Of a DNA stretch of 64,000 nucleotides, positions 1-8,452 are shown one piece after another (the stretch's first letter is position 1; the number at the start of each line of letters is the position of its first letter). The notes below the pieces were generated by a model. The model was not told where the DNA came from and ran no database searches. It saw only the letters and a program-made list of their open reading frames with translations. Origin of the DNA: Marinobacter sediminum. Its GTDB lineage: Bacteria; Pseudomonadota; Gammaproteobacteria; Pseudomonadales; Oleiphilaceae. The stretch spans positions 248,001 through 312,000 of the forward strand of contig NZ_JAEMQH010000001.1 of NCBI RefSeq assembly GCF_016820575.1. The letters run 5' to 3'. A program made the position numbers and the translations under genes.

Positions 1-95
1 ACATCGTAGTAGACGGCAAGCTGATCACCGGTCAGAACCCGCCCTCCTCGGAAGGCACCGCCAAGGCGGTGATCCAGGCCCTGCAGGAAGGCTAA
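1..95 (+). CDS. C-terminal end of a DJ-1/PfpI-like glutamine amidotransferase-type protein (5' partial)
   Basis: The window opens inside a gene. The last 30 codons are readable in frame from base 3 and end with TAA at 93-95. The tail reads VVDGKLITGQNPPSSEGTAK, which is the usual ending of type-1 glutamine amidotransferase-like (DJ-1/PfpI) proteins, where a strand and the motif TGQNPxS precede the last helix. Members act as chaperones, deglycases or hydrolases on small reactive aldehydes. The catalytic Cys lies outside the window, so the family is inferred from the tail alone. Its stop codon directly abuts the stop of the convergent thioesterase gene. Confidence 0.6.
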   Translation, partial: IVVDGKLITGQNPPSSEGTAKAVIQALQEG

Positions 96-557
96 TCAGC
101 CCTCTTGTACTTGCTCCCCGGCGTGGCTAATCAGCACGCCGGGCGCTCCCGCCTCCAGCAACTCCCTGACCGCCCCCGGCACTGACACTTTGGCCATTTT
201 CGAAGGCTGAATCATCACATAGGTGATGTCGGCATCCGCAATCAGTTGCTCCTCACCAAACCGATAGAACTCCAGATGCAGGGTGAACGAAGTATTGCCG
301 ATCCGCCCTGCCCGGATGCGGGCCTCCAGCACGTCGTCAAACTTTGCCGGTGCTTTCCAATTCACCGTCAGGCTGACCACCTGAATATCCAGGTCCTGAT
401 CCAGCAGGCTCTGGTAATTACCAAACAGCGTGCGGATGTATTCGTTGACAGCGATGTCGACAAAATCCGCGTAACGGGCGTTGAAAACCACGCCTTGGGC
501 GTCGCACTCGCCGTAGCGCACGCGGAATCGGAAACGGAATGGCAGTTGATCTGGCAT
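96..557 (-). CDS. Acyl-CoA thioesterase, hotdog fold (YbgC/4HBT family)
   Basis: This is a 153-residue single hotdog domain predicted to hydrolyse acyl-CoA thioesters in the cytoplasm. The signature near the N-terminus is YGECDAQGVVFNARY (residues 15-29), matching the YbgC pattern D-x-x-G-V-V-Y-H-x-x-Y. The catalytic Asp is D19; the usual His is replaced by Asn. I chose ATG at 557 because GAGGAG lies 4 nt upstream; an in-frame TTG 12 nt further upstream overlaps that ribosome-binding site and is unlikely. The gene converges on the DJ-1-like gene with no spacer, so the two may share termination. The substrate cannot be told from sequence. Confidence 0.85.
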   Translation of the reverse strand: MPDQLPFRFRFRVRYGECDAQGVVFNARYADFVDIAVNEYIRTLFGNYQSLLDQDLDIQVVSLTVNWKAPAKFDDVLEARIRAGRIGNTSFTLHLEFYRFGEEQLIADADITYVMIQPSKMAKVSVPGAVRELLEAGAPGVLISHAGEQVQEG

Positions 558-651
558 AGGACTCCTCAATTAATCCCCGGCAATGTCAGCCACAGGATCT
601 CATAATCTGTGCTAGCTTTTTTAGGAATGTCCCATACGGCTGACCAATTCC

Positions 652-1380
652 ATGAGCAATCCCAAACACACCCTTTTCTGGATGACGTTGTTCCTGGCGG
701 TTGTCCTGATCGTCGGCGTGCTCATCCACAAACCCCTGATGACCGCGTTCATGGCGAATTGGGTCTTCAATCTACTGATCGTGGGCGTGCTGATTGTTGG
801 TATAGGGCTGACCTACCGACAGGTGTTCGTGCTGTTCCCGGAAATGCGCTGGATCTCCCAGTTCCGCACCGGGCACTCGGGGCTGTCGGTGCTGCAGGAA
901 CCCCGGTTACTGAAACCCCTGGCCCGGCAACTGGGCGAAGAATCCAAGCGGGACCGGTTCAAACTCTCCACCCTGTCCCTACGCACGGTGCTTGATGGCA
1001 TCCACTCGCGCATGGACGAACAGCGGGAAATCACCCGCTACTTCATCAGCCTGCTGGTGTTTCTGGGCCTGCTGGGCACCTTCTGGGGCTTGCTCGGCAC
1101 CATCAATGCCGTGGGCGAGGTCATCACCAACCTCGATATGGGCCAGGGCGATTTCGGCAAGGTCTTTGCCGATCTTCAGGCCGGCCTGCTAACCCCGCTG
1201 CAGGGCATGGGCACGGCCTTTAGTTCGTCGCTGCTGGGCTTGGGTGGCTCGCTGATTCTGGGCTTCCTGGACATTCAGGCCGGTCATGCCCAGAACCGGT
1301 TTTATGACGGCCTTGAGGAGTGGCTCACCGGTGTCACCAATCTGGTGGACATCGTGGACGAAGACAACGTGCAGTCATGA
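652..1380 (+). CDS. MotA/TolQ/ExbB-type ion-channel protein, not flagellar
   Basis: This 242-residue inner-membrane protein has four predicted membrane segments (about 9-28, 38-57, 130-155 and 185-210), with the cytoplasmic loop between the second and third. The last two segments carry the Gly/Ala/Ser-rich helix packing of MotA/TolQ/ExbB proteins (FLGLLGTFWGLLGT and MGTAFSSSLLGLGGSLILG). It would form the pentameric channel around a dimer of the OmpA-domain partner encoded next, which overlaps it by 4 nt (ATGA). The flagellar stator pomAB lies separately at 7.7-9.4 kb, so this pair is probably a second ion-driven motor of unknown work. The start has only a weak ribosome-binding site. Confidence 0.8.
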   Translation: MSNPKHTLFWMTLFLAVVLIVGVLIHKPLMTAFMANWVFNLLIVGVLIVGIGLTYRQVFVLFPEMRWISQFRTGHSGLSVLQEPRLLKPLARQLGEESKRDRFKLSTLSLRTVLDGIHSRMDEQREITRYFISLLVFLGLLGTFWGLLGTINAVGEVITNLDMGQGDFGKVFADLQAGLLTPLQGMGTAFSSSLLGLGGSLILGFLDIQAGHAQNRFYDGLEEWLTGVTNLVDIVDEDNVQS

Positions 1381-2423
1381 TCGGATCCAAGCGCCGCAGC
1401 CGCAGTGCCACCAACGTCTGGCCCGGGTACGTCGATGCCCTGTCGGCCCTGCTGATGCTGGTGATCTTTATGCTGCTGGTCTATGTCGTGAGCCAGCTGT
1501 ACCTGTCGCAAACCCTATCCGATCGCAACACGGAACTGGCCCGCCTGAACCAGCGCTTGAATGAAATCTCCCAGCTGCTAGGGCTGGAGCAGAGCAAGAC
1601 CGAAGCCCTGGAGCAGCAAATGGCGGCGGTGCAAGACGACTACAGCGATTCCCTGGCCCGCAACGAAGACCTGCAGACGCGCCTGGACGCTTCCCGGAAC
1701 CAGCTGATGCAGCAATCGGCAGATGCTGAAGCCCGGGCCGCGCGCCTGGCCAGCATGAACGAGGAACTGGAAGAGCAGGATCAGCTCTCCGCCAGCCAAC
1801 AGGCGATGATCCTTCGGCTGTCGAACCAGATCGCCTCCCTGCAGGCACAGTTACGGCAAATCACCGCGGCCTTGAAGCTGCAGAAAGAGGAAACCGCAGA
1901 GAAGGAAGATGAGTTGGAAGATGTTAGCCGGCGGCTGAATACCTTGCTGGCGGAGCGAGTCAATCAGCTGGAACAGTACCAGTCTGAATTCTTCTCCCGG
2001 TTGCGGGACATCCTGGCCACCAACGAAAACATCCGGGTGGTGGGTGACCGCTTCCTGCTGCCGTCGGAGTTGCTGTTTGCCTCCGGTTCAGCGCAATTGG
2101 GCGAAGAGGGCAAGCGTGAATTGGACAAACTCGCGGAAGTCCTACTCGATGTGGTCGCCTCCATTCCCGGCGACATTGACTGGATCCTTCGAATTGACGG
2201 CCATACCGACCTGATTCCGATCAACACCCCGCAATTCCCCTCAAACTGGGAGCTATCCACGGCACGGGCGGTGGCGGTGGTGCGTTATCTGGCTGCTCAG
2301 GGGGTGCCGGAGAGGCGCATGGTAGCCGCCGGCTTTGGCGAGTTCTTCCCGGTTGCCAGCGGCACCACTCCGGACGCGCTGCAAAAGAACCGGCGCATCG
2401 AGATTAAGCTGACCGATCGCTAG
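1377..2423 (+). CDS. MotB-like protein: membrane anchor, long coiled coil, OmpA peptidoglycan-binding domain
   Basis: This 348-residue partner of the preceding channel protein starts at the ATG that overlaps its stop. One membrane helix (about 17-40) carries Asp20 in the position of the ion-binding Asp of MotB/ExbD-type proteins. About 180 residues of heptad-rich Glu/Gln/Leu coiled coil follow (about 43-225), then an OmpA-like domain (about 235-348) with DGHTD, NWELSTARAVAVVRYL and NRRIEI motifs that bind peptidoglycan. Flagellar MotB has a much shorter linker, so this unit could span far into the periplasm. Similar pairs occur in many proteobacteria with no known function. Only the MotAB-like core is shared with ZorAB of Zorya. 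Confidence 0.82.
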   Translation: MIGSKRRSRSATNVWPGYVDALSALLMLVIFMLLVYVVSQLYLSQTLSDRNTELARLNQRLNEISQLLGLEQSKTEALEQQMAAVQDDYSDSLARNEDLQTRLDASRNQLMQQSADAEARAARLASMNEELEEQDQLSASQQAMILRLSNQIASLQAQLRQITAALKLQKEETAEKEDELEDVSRRLNTLLAERVNQLEQYQSEFFSRLRDILATNENIRVVGDRFLLPSELLFASGSAQLGEEGKRELDKLAEVLLDVVASIPGDIDWILRIDGHTDLIPINTPQFPSNWELSTARAVAVVRYLAAQGVPERRMVAAGFGEFFPVASGTTPDALQKNRRIEIKLTDR

Positions 2424-2427
2424 CAGT

Positions 2428-2457
2428 GATCGGGGCGAGTGCGGCCCCGCCCCGATC
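2428..2457. terminator. GC-rich hairpin between convergent genes
   Basis: A perfect 10-bp stem (GATCGGGGCG / CGCCCCGATC) encloses a 10-nt loop between the stop of the OmpA-domain gene and the stop of the convergent dehydrogenase gene. Neither strand has a following T-run, so it is at best a weak or Rho-assisted terminator. Confidence 0.4.
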
Positions 2458-2465
2458 GACGCGGC

Positions 2466-3590
<1,125 letters not shown>

Positions 3591-3639
3591 TTAAAGGGGT
3601 GGTAATGAATATCTTGGATGTGCCTGGTTTGACTCACTC

Positions 3640-3654
3640 TAGACGACCGGTCTA
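3640..3654. promoter_or_regulatory. Palindromic TetR-type operator between adhC and its divergent regulator
   Basis: TAGAC-GACCG-GTCTA is a perfect 5-bp inverted repeat, with the shorter palindrome ACCGGT inside it. It lies 11 nt before the ATG of the TetR-family gene and about 60 nt upstream of the adhC start. Spacing and symmetry fit a dimeric TetR-family repressor that would control both divergent genes. Confidence 0.65.
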
Positions 3655-3665
3655 ATCTATCATCC

Positions 3666-4253
3666 ATGCAATCGAACGACACTCGCAATCACATTATTCA
3701 GACCGGCGCCGAGCTGATCGGCCAGAAAGGCTTCAGTGCCACCGGCCTCAATGCCATATTGACCGCGGCGGGCGTGCCCAAAGGCTCGTTCTACCATTAC
3801 TTTAGCAGCAAGAACGATTTCGGCCTGGCCGTCATCGACACCTTCGCACAGGAATACGACACGACGCTGGATCGGATTCTTACCGATACCAGCCGTTCCT
3901 GTGTTGATCGTCTGCGGGCCTACTTTGATACCGGCTTTGAGTCCATGGCCAACTGCCAATACACCAGCGGCTGCCTGATCGGCAACCTGGGCCAGGAGCT
4001 GGCCGGCCAGAACGAAACCTTTCGCCTGCGCCTGAACCGGGTGTTCTCTGGCTGGGAACAGCGTTTCGAGCGCTGCATCGCCGAAGGCCAGGCGGCCGGT
4101 GCCATCGATTCCTCCATCAACGCTTCGGATGCAGCCAGCCTGCTGCTTTCCGGTTGGGAAGGCGCGATCCTCCGATCGAAAGTGGTCAAATCCACGGAGC
4201 CTCTGGAGCGATTCGTACGCGTGTTCTTCAAACAGTGCCTGGGCATTGCCTAA
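3666..4253 (+). CDS. TetR-family repressor, NemR-like, probably electrophile-sensing
   Basis: This 195-residue regulator has an N-terminal TetR helix-turn-helix (residues 8-55; GFSATGLNAILTAAGVPKGSFYHYFSSK) and a C-terminal ligand domain. The segment NCQYTSGCLIGNLGQEL (about 96-112) matches the Cys-containing core of NemR-type regulators, with Cys97 and Cys103 as candidate redox or electrophile sensors. E. coli NemR responds to reactive carbonyl and chlorine species. The gene is divergent from formaldehyde-detoxifying adhC, and the TAGAC-N5-GTCTA operator sits between them, so control of adhC and autoregulation are inferred. The next gene downstream is Cry-DASH, 105 nt away. Confidence 0.85.
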   Translation: MQSNDTRNHIIQTGAELIGQKGFSATGLNAILTAAGVPKGSFYHYFSSKNDFGLAVIDTFAQEYDTTLDRILTDTSRSCVDRLRAYFDTGFESMANCQYTSGCLIGNLGQELAGQNETFRLRLNRVFSGWEQRFERCIAEGQAAGAIDSSINASDAASLLLSGWEGAILRSKVVKSTEPLERFVRVFFKQCLGIA

Positions 4254-4358
4254 TCCACCCGGGCAATAATCTCTTGCCGGATGAAGGGCGTACATTTCAG
4301 CACCTGAAGCCTGGCCTGCCCTTTGGCTGGCGTGATGTTTGGATAGGAGCGCACCGAC

Positions 4359-5684
4359 TTGCACACACTGTACTGGTTCACCCGGGACTTACGCCTGCAC
4401 GATAACGCGGCCCTGTTGGCCGCGTCGAAATCCGATGTCCTGCTCTGCGTCTACGTGGTGGACCCACGCTGGTTTGCCCCCGGCCCCCTGCAGTCCCGTG
4501 CTATGGGCACCCATCGCTGGCGTTTCCTTTGGCAAAGCCTGATGGCGCTTGAGCGCAGCTTGCGGGAGCTGGGGCAGCGCCTGCACATTGCCTACGGTGA
4601 ACCGGAGTCGGTTCTGCCCCAGCTCGCCCATGAGCACCGCATAGCGCGCATCATCCGTTCCCGCCAGCCCGGCACCCAGGAAGCCGGCCAGTGGCAGCGT
4701 CTCAAGGAGCAACTGCCCAACACCTTGTTTCAGCAATTCGAGACCCTGAGTCTGTTCACCGAAGGCTCGCTGCCGATGGCCTTGAGCGAACTGCCGGACA
4801 CCTTTTCGCAGTTCCGCAAACAGGTGGAGAAAACCGGTGATCGCTGTTCCGAGCGGCTGCGCATTCGCACCCTGACCTCACTTCCGCCACCTCCGGGCTT
4901 CCCGGAGGACAACCGCGGCGACTGCCCCGCCATCGCCACCCCACAGCATCCGCTGCCGTTCCGGGGTGGCGAAGACAGGGGGCTGGCGCAGCTGAAGCAG
5001 TTCCTGTTTGTCGACCACGGCATCGCCCAGTATAAAGAGACTCGGAACGAACTCGACAAGTGGGACTCATCCTCAAAATTCTCACCCTGGCTGGCCAATG
5101 GCTGCCTGTCGGTGCGGGAAGTGGCGGAGAGCATCACCGAATACGAGCGCACCGAGACCAGCAACGAGTCGACTTACTGGCTCTGGTTCGAGCTGCTTTG
5201 GCGAGAGTATTACTATTGGTACGCTTTGAAACACGGCGCCAACCTGTTCCGCCGGGACGGAGTGCAGCGCAAGAAGCGGCCGGCAACCTTTTACGGGCAC
5301 CGGTTCATGGCCTGGTGTCAGGGTAATACCGAGTATCCCCTGGTGAACGCTGCCATGAACCAGCTCCGGGAAACCGGCTACATGAGCAACCGGGCCCGGC
5401 AACTGGTGGCCAGCTGTTTCGTCAACGAGTTGGAACTGGACTGGCGCTACGGTGCGGCATGGTTCGAACAGCAGCTGATCGACTATGATGTTGCGAGCAA
5501 CTACGGCAACTGGCAATACCTGGCTGGCGTGGGCGCCGATCCACGCGGGTTGCGGCAGTTCAATCTCGACAAGCAGGCCAAACAGTACGATCCCGTCGGT
5601 ACGTTTGTGGATCGTTGGGATGGCCACGCCGAGCAGCCGGTGGGCTTACACACGGTAGACGCAGCAGATTGGCCAATTCTATGA
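4359..5684 (+). CDS. DASH-type cryptochrome
   Basis: This 441-residue FAD/MTHF flavoprotein belongs to the photolyase/cryptochrome superfamily; Cry-DASH proteins repair cyclobutane dimers in single-stranded DNA and may sense blue light. It opens with the photolyase alpha/beta domain (LYWFTRDLRLHDN), and the C-terminal FAD domain shows YMSNRARQLVASCFVNELELDWRYGA and DYDVASNYGNWQYLAG motifs typical of the DASH group. The start is TTG at 4359 with AGGAG 9 nt upstream, and the MHTLYWFTRDLRLHDN opening matches the family. Its stop overlaps the next ATG (ATGA), so it is translationally coupled to the DUF6231 gene and probably co-transcribed with the DTW enzyme. Confidence 0.93.
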   Translation: MHTLYWFTRDLRLHDNAALLAASKSDVLLCVYVVDPRWFAPGPLQSRAMGTHRWRFLWQSLMALERSLRELGQRLHIAYGEPESVLPQLAHEHRIARIIRSRQPGTQEAGQWQRLKEQLPNTLFQQFETLSLFTEGSLPMALSELPDTFSQFRKQVEKTGDRCSERLRIRTLTSLPPPPGFPEDNRGDCPAIATPQHPLPFRGGEDRGLAQLKQFLFVDHGIAQYKETRNELDKWDSSSKFSPWLANGCLSVREVAESITEYERTETSNESTYWLWFELLWREYYYWYALKHGANLFRRDGVQRKKRPATFYGHRFMAWCQGNTEYPLVNAAMNQLRETGYMSNRARQLVASCFVNELELDWRYGAAWFEQQLIDYDVASNYGNWQYLAGVGADPRGLRQFNLDKQAKQYDPVGTFVDRWDGHAEQPVGLHTVDAADWPIL

Positions 5685-6178
5685 CCGCATCAACCAACAC
5701 TGACAGCGCCCGCGAGGTACTCGCGCGCATCATCGACACCACGCAGCCGGCAACGCTGGTGTGCTGCGGTGCAGTGGCGCAAGAGGTGGCCGAACGCTGG
5801 CAAAGCCACAAGAATGACGCCCGGATCTGGCGCCTGGACACCGGAGACCCCAATGCGGCACTTCCGCCAACCGCGGTTCAGGACCTGGCTCTGATCACCG
5901 ATACCCTGGAGCACCTGCCGCACGGCGAGGGCGCCCTGCTGCTGGGCCAATTGCGCAACTATGGCACCCACCAGATTGCCGTGCTGGTAGGCGACACTCC
6001 GGATTGGGCCTTCAAGGATTTCATCGGTCTGGGCTTTCGCCGCCACGCCGAAATACAGGGTGAAGCCGGTACCCTTACGCTCTACACCTACAACCTCGAC
6101 ACCTACAACCACAAACGCGCCTGGAACAACCCCGACAACTGGGCCAACCCCGAAATGTGGGGCAAGGCGTGGTGGTAA
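5681..6178 (+). CDS. DUF6231-like protein of unknown function
   Basis: This 165-residue soluble protein starts at the ATG overlapping the Cry-DASH stop. The first half resembles a degenerate Rossmann-type methyltransferase core: PATLVCCGAV after the first helix, then DLALITDTLEHLPHGEGALLLGQLRNYG, which reads like motifs II-IV of SAM enzymes. The clear SAM-binding GxGxG is missing. The C-terminus is rich in Asn and Trp (YNHKRAWNNPDNWANPEMWGKAWW). I recognise it as the small gammaproteobacterial DUF6231 family and do not assign a reaction. The coding region overlaps the following DTW gene, giving a tight three-gene run. Confidence 0.7.
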   Translation: MTASTNTDSAREVLARIIDTTQPATLVCCGAVAQEVAERWQSHKNDARIWRLDTGDPNAALPPTAVQDLALITDTLEHLPHGEGALLLGQLRNYGTHQIAVLVGDTPDWAFKDFIGLGFRRHAEIQGEAGTLTLYTYNLDTYNHKRAWNNPDNWANPEMWGKAWW

Positions 6179-6795
6179 ATCGGCAACGGCAGCGATCCAT
6201 CTGCCCGCATTGCCAGCTGCACGCCAACATTTGCGTGTGCGACCAGTGCCAGACGGTGGCCAATGGCACCCCGATCACGGTCATACAACACCCGTCGGAG
6301 GTGGGTCGCAGCAAGGGCACCCTCAGAATTCTTGAACGTTGCCTGGACCAGCTGCAGGTTGTGGTGGGTGAATCCCCCGAGCAACTGCGACAGGCCGGAT
6401 TGAGTCTTGCAGACTTGAATGAAAGCACCGCGGTGCTGTTTCCCGGCTCCGACAGTCAGCCCCTTGAGGAAGCTGACACCAGCGCCATCAAGCGCTGGCT
6501 GCTGCTGGACGGAACCTGGCGCAAGGCCGCCAAGATCCTGCACCTGACCCCACAAATTGCTGCCCTGCCCCGGTTCCACTTCGCGCATCCACCTGGGTCG
6601 CACTATGTGGTCCGCAAGGCACCCGCCGAGCACCATCTGTCGACCTCCGAGGCGGCCGCTTACCTGCTGCATACCCTGGAGCCCCGCCTGGACGTTCAGC
6701 CGATCCATACCGCCATGGCCGCGTTAGTGGACAAACAACTGGCCCAGATCCCGCCGGAATTGCGAAATCGCTACCAGAAAACGGAACAACGCTGA
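6169..6795 (+). CDS. DTW-domain tRNA-uridine aminocarboxypropyltransferase (TapT-like)
   Basis: The product is about 208 residues. DTW enzymes transfer the 3-amino-3-carboxypropyl group from SAM to uridine (acp3U) in tRNA; E. coli TapT (YfiP) acts at U47. An N-terminal zinc-ribbon-like CPHCQLHANICVCDQC is followed by HPSEVGRSKGT and the signature LLLDGTWRKAAKI, a D-x-T-W-x-x-A variant. GTG codons at 6157, 6169 and 6172 are all possible starts. I give 6169 because a GGGG run lies 6 nt upstream and the overlap with DUF6231 stays short, but this choice is uncertain. Confidence 0.85.
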   Translation: MVVNRQRQRSICPHCQLHANICVCDQCQTVANGTPITVIQHPSEVGRSKGTLRILERCLDQLQVVVGESPEQLRQAGLSLADLNESTAVLFPGSDSQPLEEADTSAIKRWLLLDGTWRKAAKILHLTPQIAALPRFHFAHPPGSHYVVRKAPAEHHLSTSEAAAYLLHTLEPRLDVQPIHTAMAALVDKQLAQIPPELRNRYQKTEQR

Positions 6796-6851
6796 CCGAC
6801 TTTGAACCGACCAACGTAAAACCCCTCATTCGCTGAACCAGCAGGGGACTT

Positions 6852-7109
6852 ATGACATCAACATTTTCACCACCAGAGCTATCCAGAATCATCGAAATGG
6901 CGTGGGAGGACCGCACCCCATTCGAGGCCATCGAGCACCTGTACGGGCTCGGCGAAAAAGAGGTGATTCACCTGATGCGACGGCAACTGAAACCATCCAG
7001 CTTCCGGCTCTGGCGCAAGCGGGTGAGTGGACGGCGCACCAAACACCGGCAGCTCCGGCCAGCCGGGGTCAACCGAGGCTATTGCCCTACCCAATACAAA
7101 CACCGTTAA
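6852..7109 (+). CDS. TIGR03643/DUF2805-family small protein
   Basis: This 85-residue basic protein belongs to the TIGR03643 family of unknown role. It opens with the family pattern SRIIEMAWEDRTPFEAIEHLYGL, followed by a predicted helix-turn-helix-like segment (GEKEVIHLMRRQLKPSSFRLWRKRVSGR) and an Arg/Lys-rich tail. The fold suggests nucleic-acid binding, but this is inference. AGGGGA upstream of the ATG makes a good ribosome-binding site. It sits alone between the DTW gene and the YkvA gene, with short spacers on both sides. Confidence 0.8.
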   Translation: MTSTFSPPELSRIIEMAWEDRTPFEAIEHLYGLGEKEVIHLMRRQLKPSSFRLWRKRVSGRRTKHRQLRPAGVNRGYCPTQYKHR

Positions 7110-7187
7110 GACCGCAATGGTTGGCAACCGACTCAGGCTTAAGCGATCATGGTGACTGCACTCCCTCTGGCAAAAGGACACGCCGCA

Positions 7188-7607
7188 ATGGCTCTGTTTA
7201 ATGAAAAAAACGCGGAAAAACAGCTGAATGCCGAATCCAGTAAGGTGCATCGCGCCGATCTGGAAACCCTGCTGGAACGCCAGCGGGCCATTGAGGAGAA
7301 AGTGAAAGGCAGTGGCAAGCTCAGCCGCTTCAGCGCCGATATCAAGCTTATGTTCGCAATGATCCGCGATTATTGGCACGGCAACTACCGCAGTGTGCCC
7401 TGGAAAACCATTGCGGCCATTGCCGGCGCGCTGCTGTACGTTCTCAACCCGCTGGATGTGATCCCCGACCTGATCCTCGGGTTCGGATTTATTGACGACG
7501 CCGGCGTGGTCGCGCTGTGTCTGAAGCTGGTGGAATCGGACCTGCACCGCTACGCGGCCTGGAAAGAACACCAGGGCTCGCAAAACAAATTTACACATTC
7601 GAATTGA
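7188..7607 (+). CDS. YkvA-family (DUF1232) membrane protein
   Basis: The product is a 139-residue protein. The N-terminal 55 residues are charged and probably helical (NEKNAEKQLNAESSKVHRADLETLLERQ). A DUF1232 domain follows, with the hallmark LLYVLNPLDVIPDLILGFGFIDDAGVVALCLK (about 82-113), which contains the conserved N-P-x-D-x-I-P-D motif and two short membrane-associated helices. The function of the family is unknown. I chose ATG at 7188 because AAAGGA lies 9 nt upstream; an in-frame ATG at 7149 lacks one. The gene precedes pomA by 65 nt. Confidence 0.82.
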   Translation: MALFNEKNAEKQLNAESSKVHRADLETLLERQRAIEEKVKGSGKLSRFSADIKLMFAMIRDYWHGNYRSVPWKTIAAIAGALLYVLNPLDVIPDLILGFGFIDDAGVVALCLKLVESDLHRYAAWKEHQGSQNKFTHSN

Positions 7608-7672
7608 TTGAGACAGAAACGGGACGTACTCTTTCACAGGTTCCTTCCTTCGCTTAATTCTCTGGAGACGAC

Positions 7673-8449
7673 GTGGATTTCGCCACCCTGATTGGCCTTG
7701 TCGGCGCCATAGTGCTCATCGCTTCCGCGGTTATTCTCGGTGTTTCACCGGATGTCTTTGTAAACGGTCCCTCCCTGCTGATTGTGATCGGTGGCAGCGC
7801 CCTGGTGGTTTTGGCCAAATTCAGTTTCGGCCAGTTCCTCGGCGCCTTTGGCGCCGCTGCTCGAGCCTTTAAGTTCAAGTTGCCTGAAACCCAGGCGGCC
7901 ATTGAGGAACTTGTCGACGTTGCCCAGGTTGCCCGCAAAGAGGGGGTACTGGGCCTGGAAGGCCGGGACGTTGACTCACCTTTTCTCGCACAAGGTATCC
8001 AGATGCTGGTGGATGGCCAGGACGGCGACACGATCCAGCAACTATTGAGCAAAGAGCGGGTAATGACGCTGGAGCACAACCGTTCCGGCGCCAAGGTGTT
8101 CACTGCGCTGGCCGATGTTGGACCGGCCATGGGCATGATTGGCACCTTGATTGGCCTGGTGCAGATGCTGTCGAATATGGAAGACCCAAAATCCATTGGC
8201 CCGGCCATGGCGGTTGCCCTGCTAACCACCCTCTACGGCGCCATGCTGGCCACCATGATTGCGTCACCCATTGCCGACAAACTGTCTTTGCGCATGACCG
8301 AAGAGGCGCGCATGCAATCCCTGTACATCGATGCCCTGAAGGCCATTCAGGAAGGCACCAACCCGCGAATCATCGAACAGCTGCTGTCCAGCTATCTGTC
8401 GCCCAAAGAGCGCGCCAAAGCCGGCGAGCCTGAACCAGCCAACGGGTAA
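7673..8449 (+). CDS. pomA: Flagellar stator protein PomA (MotA family)
   Basis: This 258-residue inner-membrane protein forms the ion channel of the flagellar stator with PomB, probably sodium-driven as in marine relatives. The start is GTG (VDFATLIGLVGAIVLIASAV) behind GGAGACGAC. Four membrane helices are seen: about 1-25, 30-50, and the pair 145-170 and 180-205 with GPAMGMIGTLIGLVQML and PAMAVALLTTLYGAMLATM. The large cytoplasmic loop carries the charged residues that contact FliG (RxxxxLEHNRSGAKVF). pomB follows after 3 nt. No other flagellar gene is nearby, which is common for stator genes. Confidence 0.95.
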   Translation: MDFATLIGLVGAIVLIASAVILGVSPDVFVNGPSLLIVIGGSALVVLAKFSFGQFLGAFGAAARAFKFKLPETQAAIEELVDVAQVARKEGVLGLEGRDVDSPFLAQGIQMLVDGQDGDTIQQLLSKERVMTLEHNRSGAKVFTALADVGPAMGMIGTLIGLVQMLSNMEDPKSIGPAMAVALLTTLYGAMLATMIASPIADKLSLRMTEEARMQSLYIDALKAIQEGTNPRIIEQLLSSYLSPKERAKAGEPEPANG

Positions 8450-8452
8450 GTC

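Noticed and set aside
652..2423. MotA/OmpA-domain pair as a Zorya anti-phage system
   Set aside because: No ZorC, ZorD or ZorE-like effector is nearby, the MotA-like protein lacks the long ZorA tail, and the neighbours are housekeeping genes.
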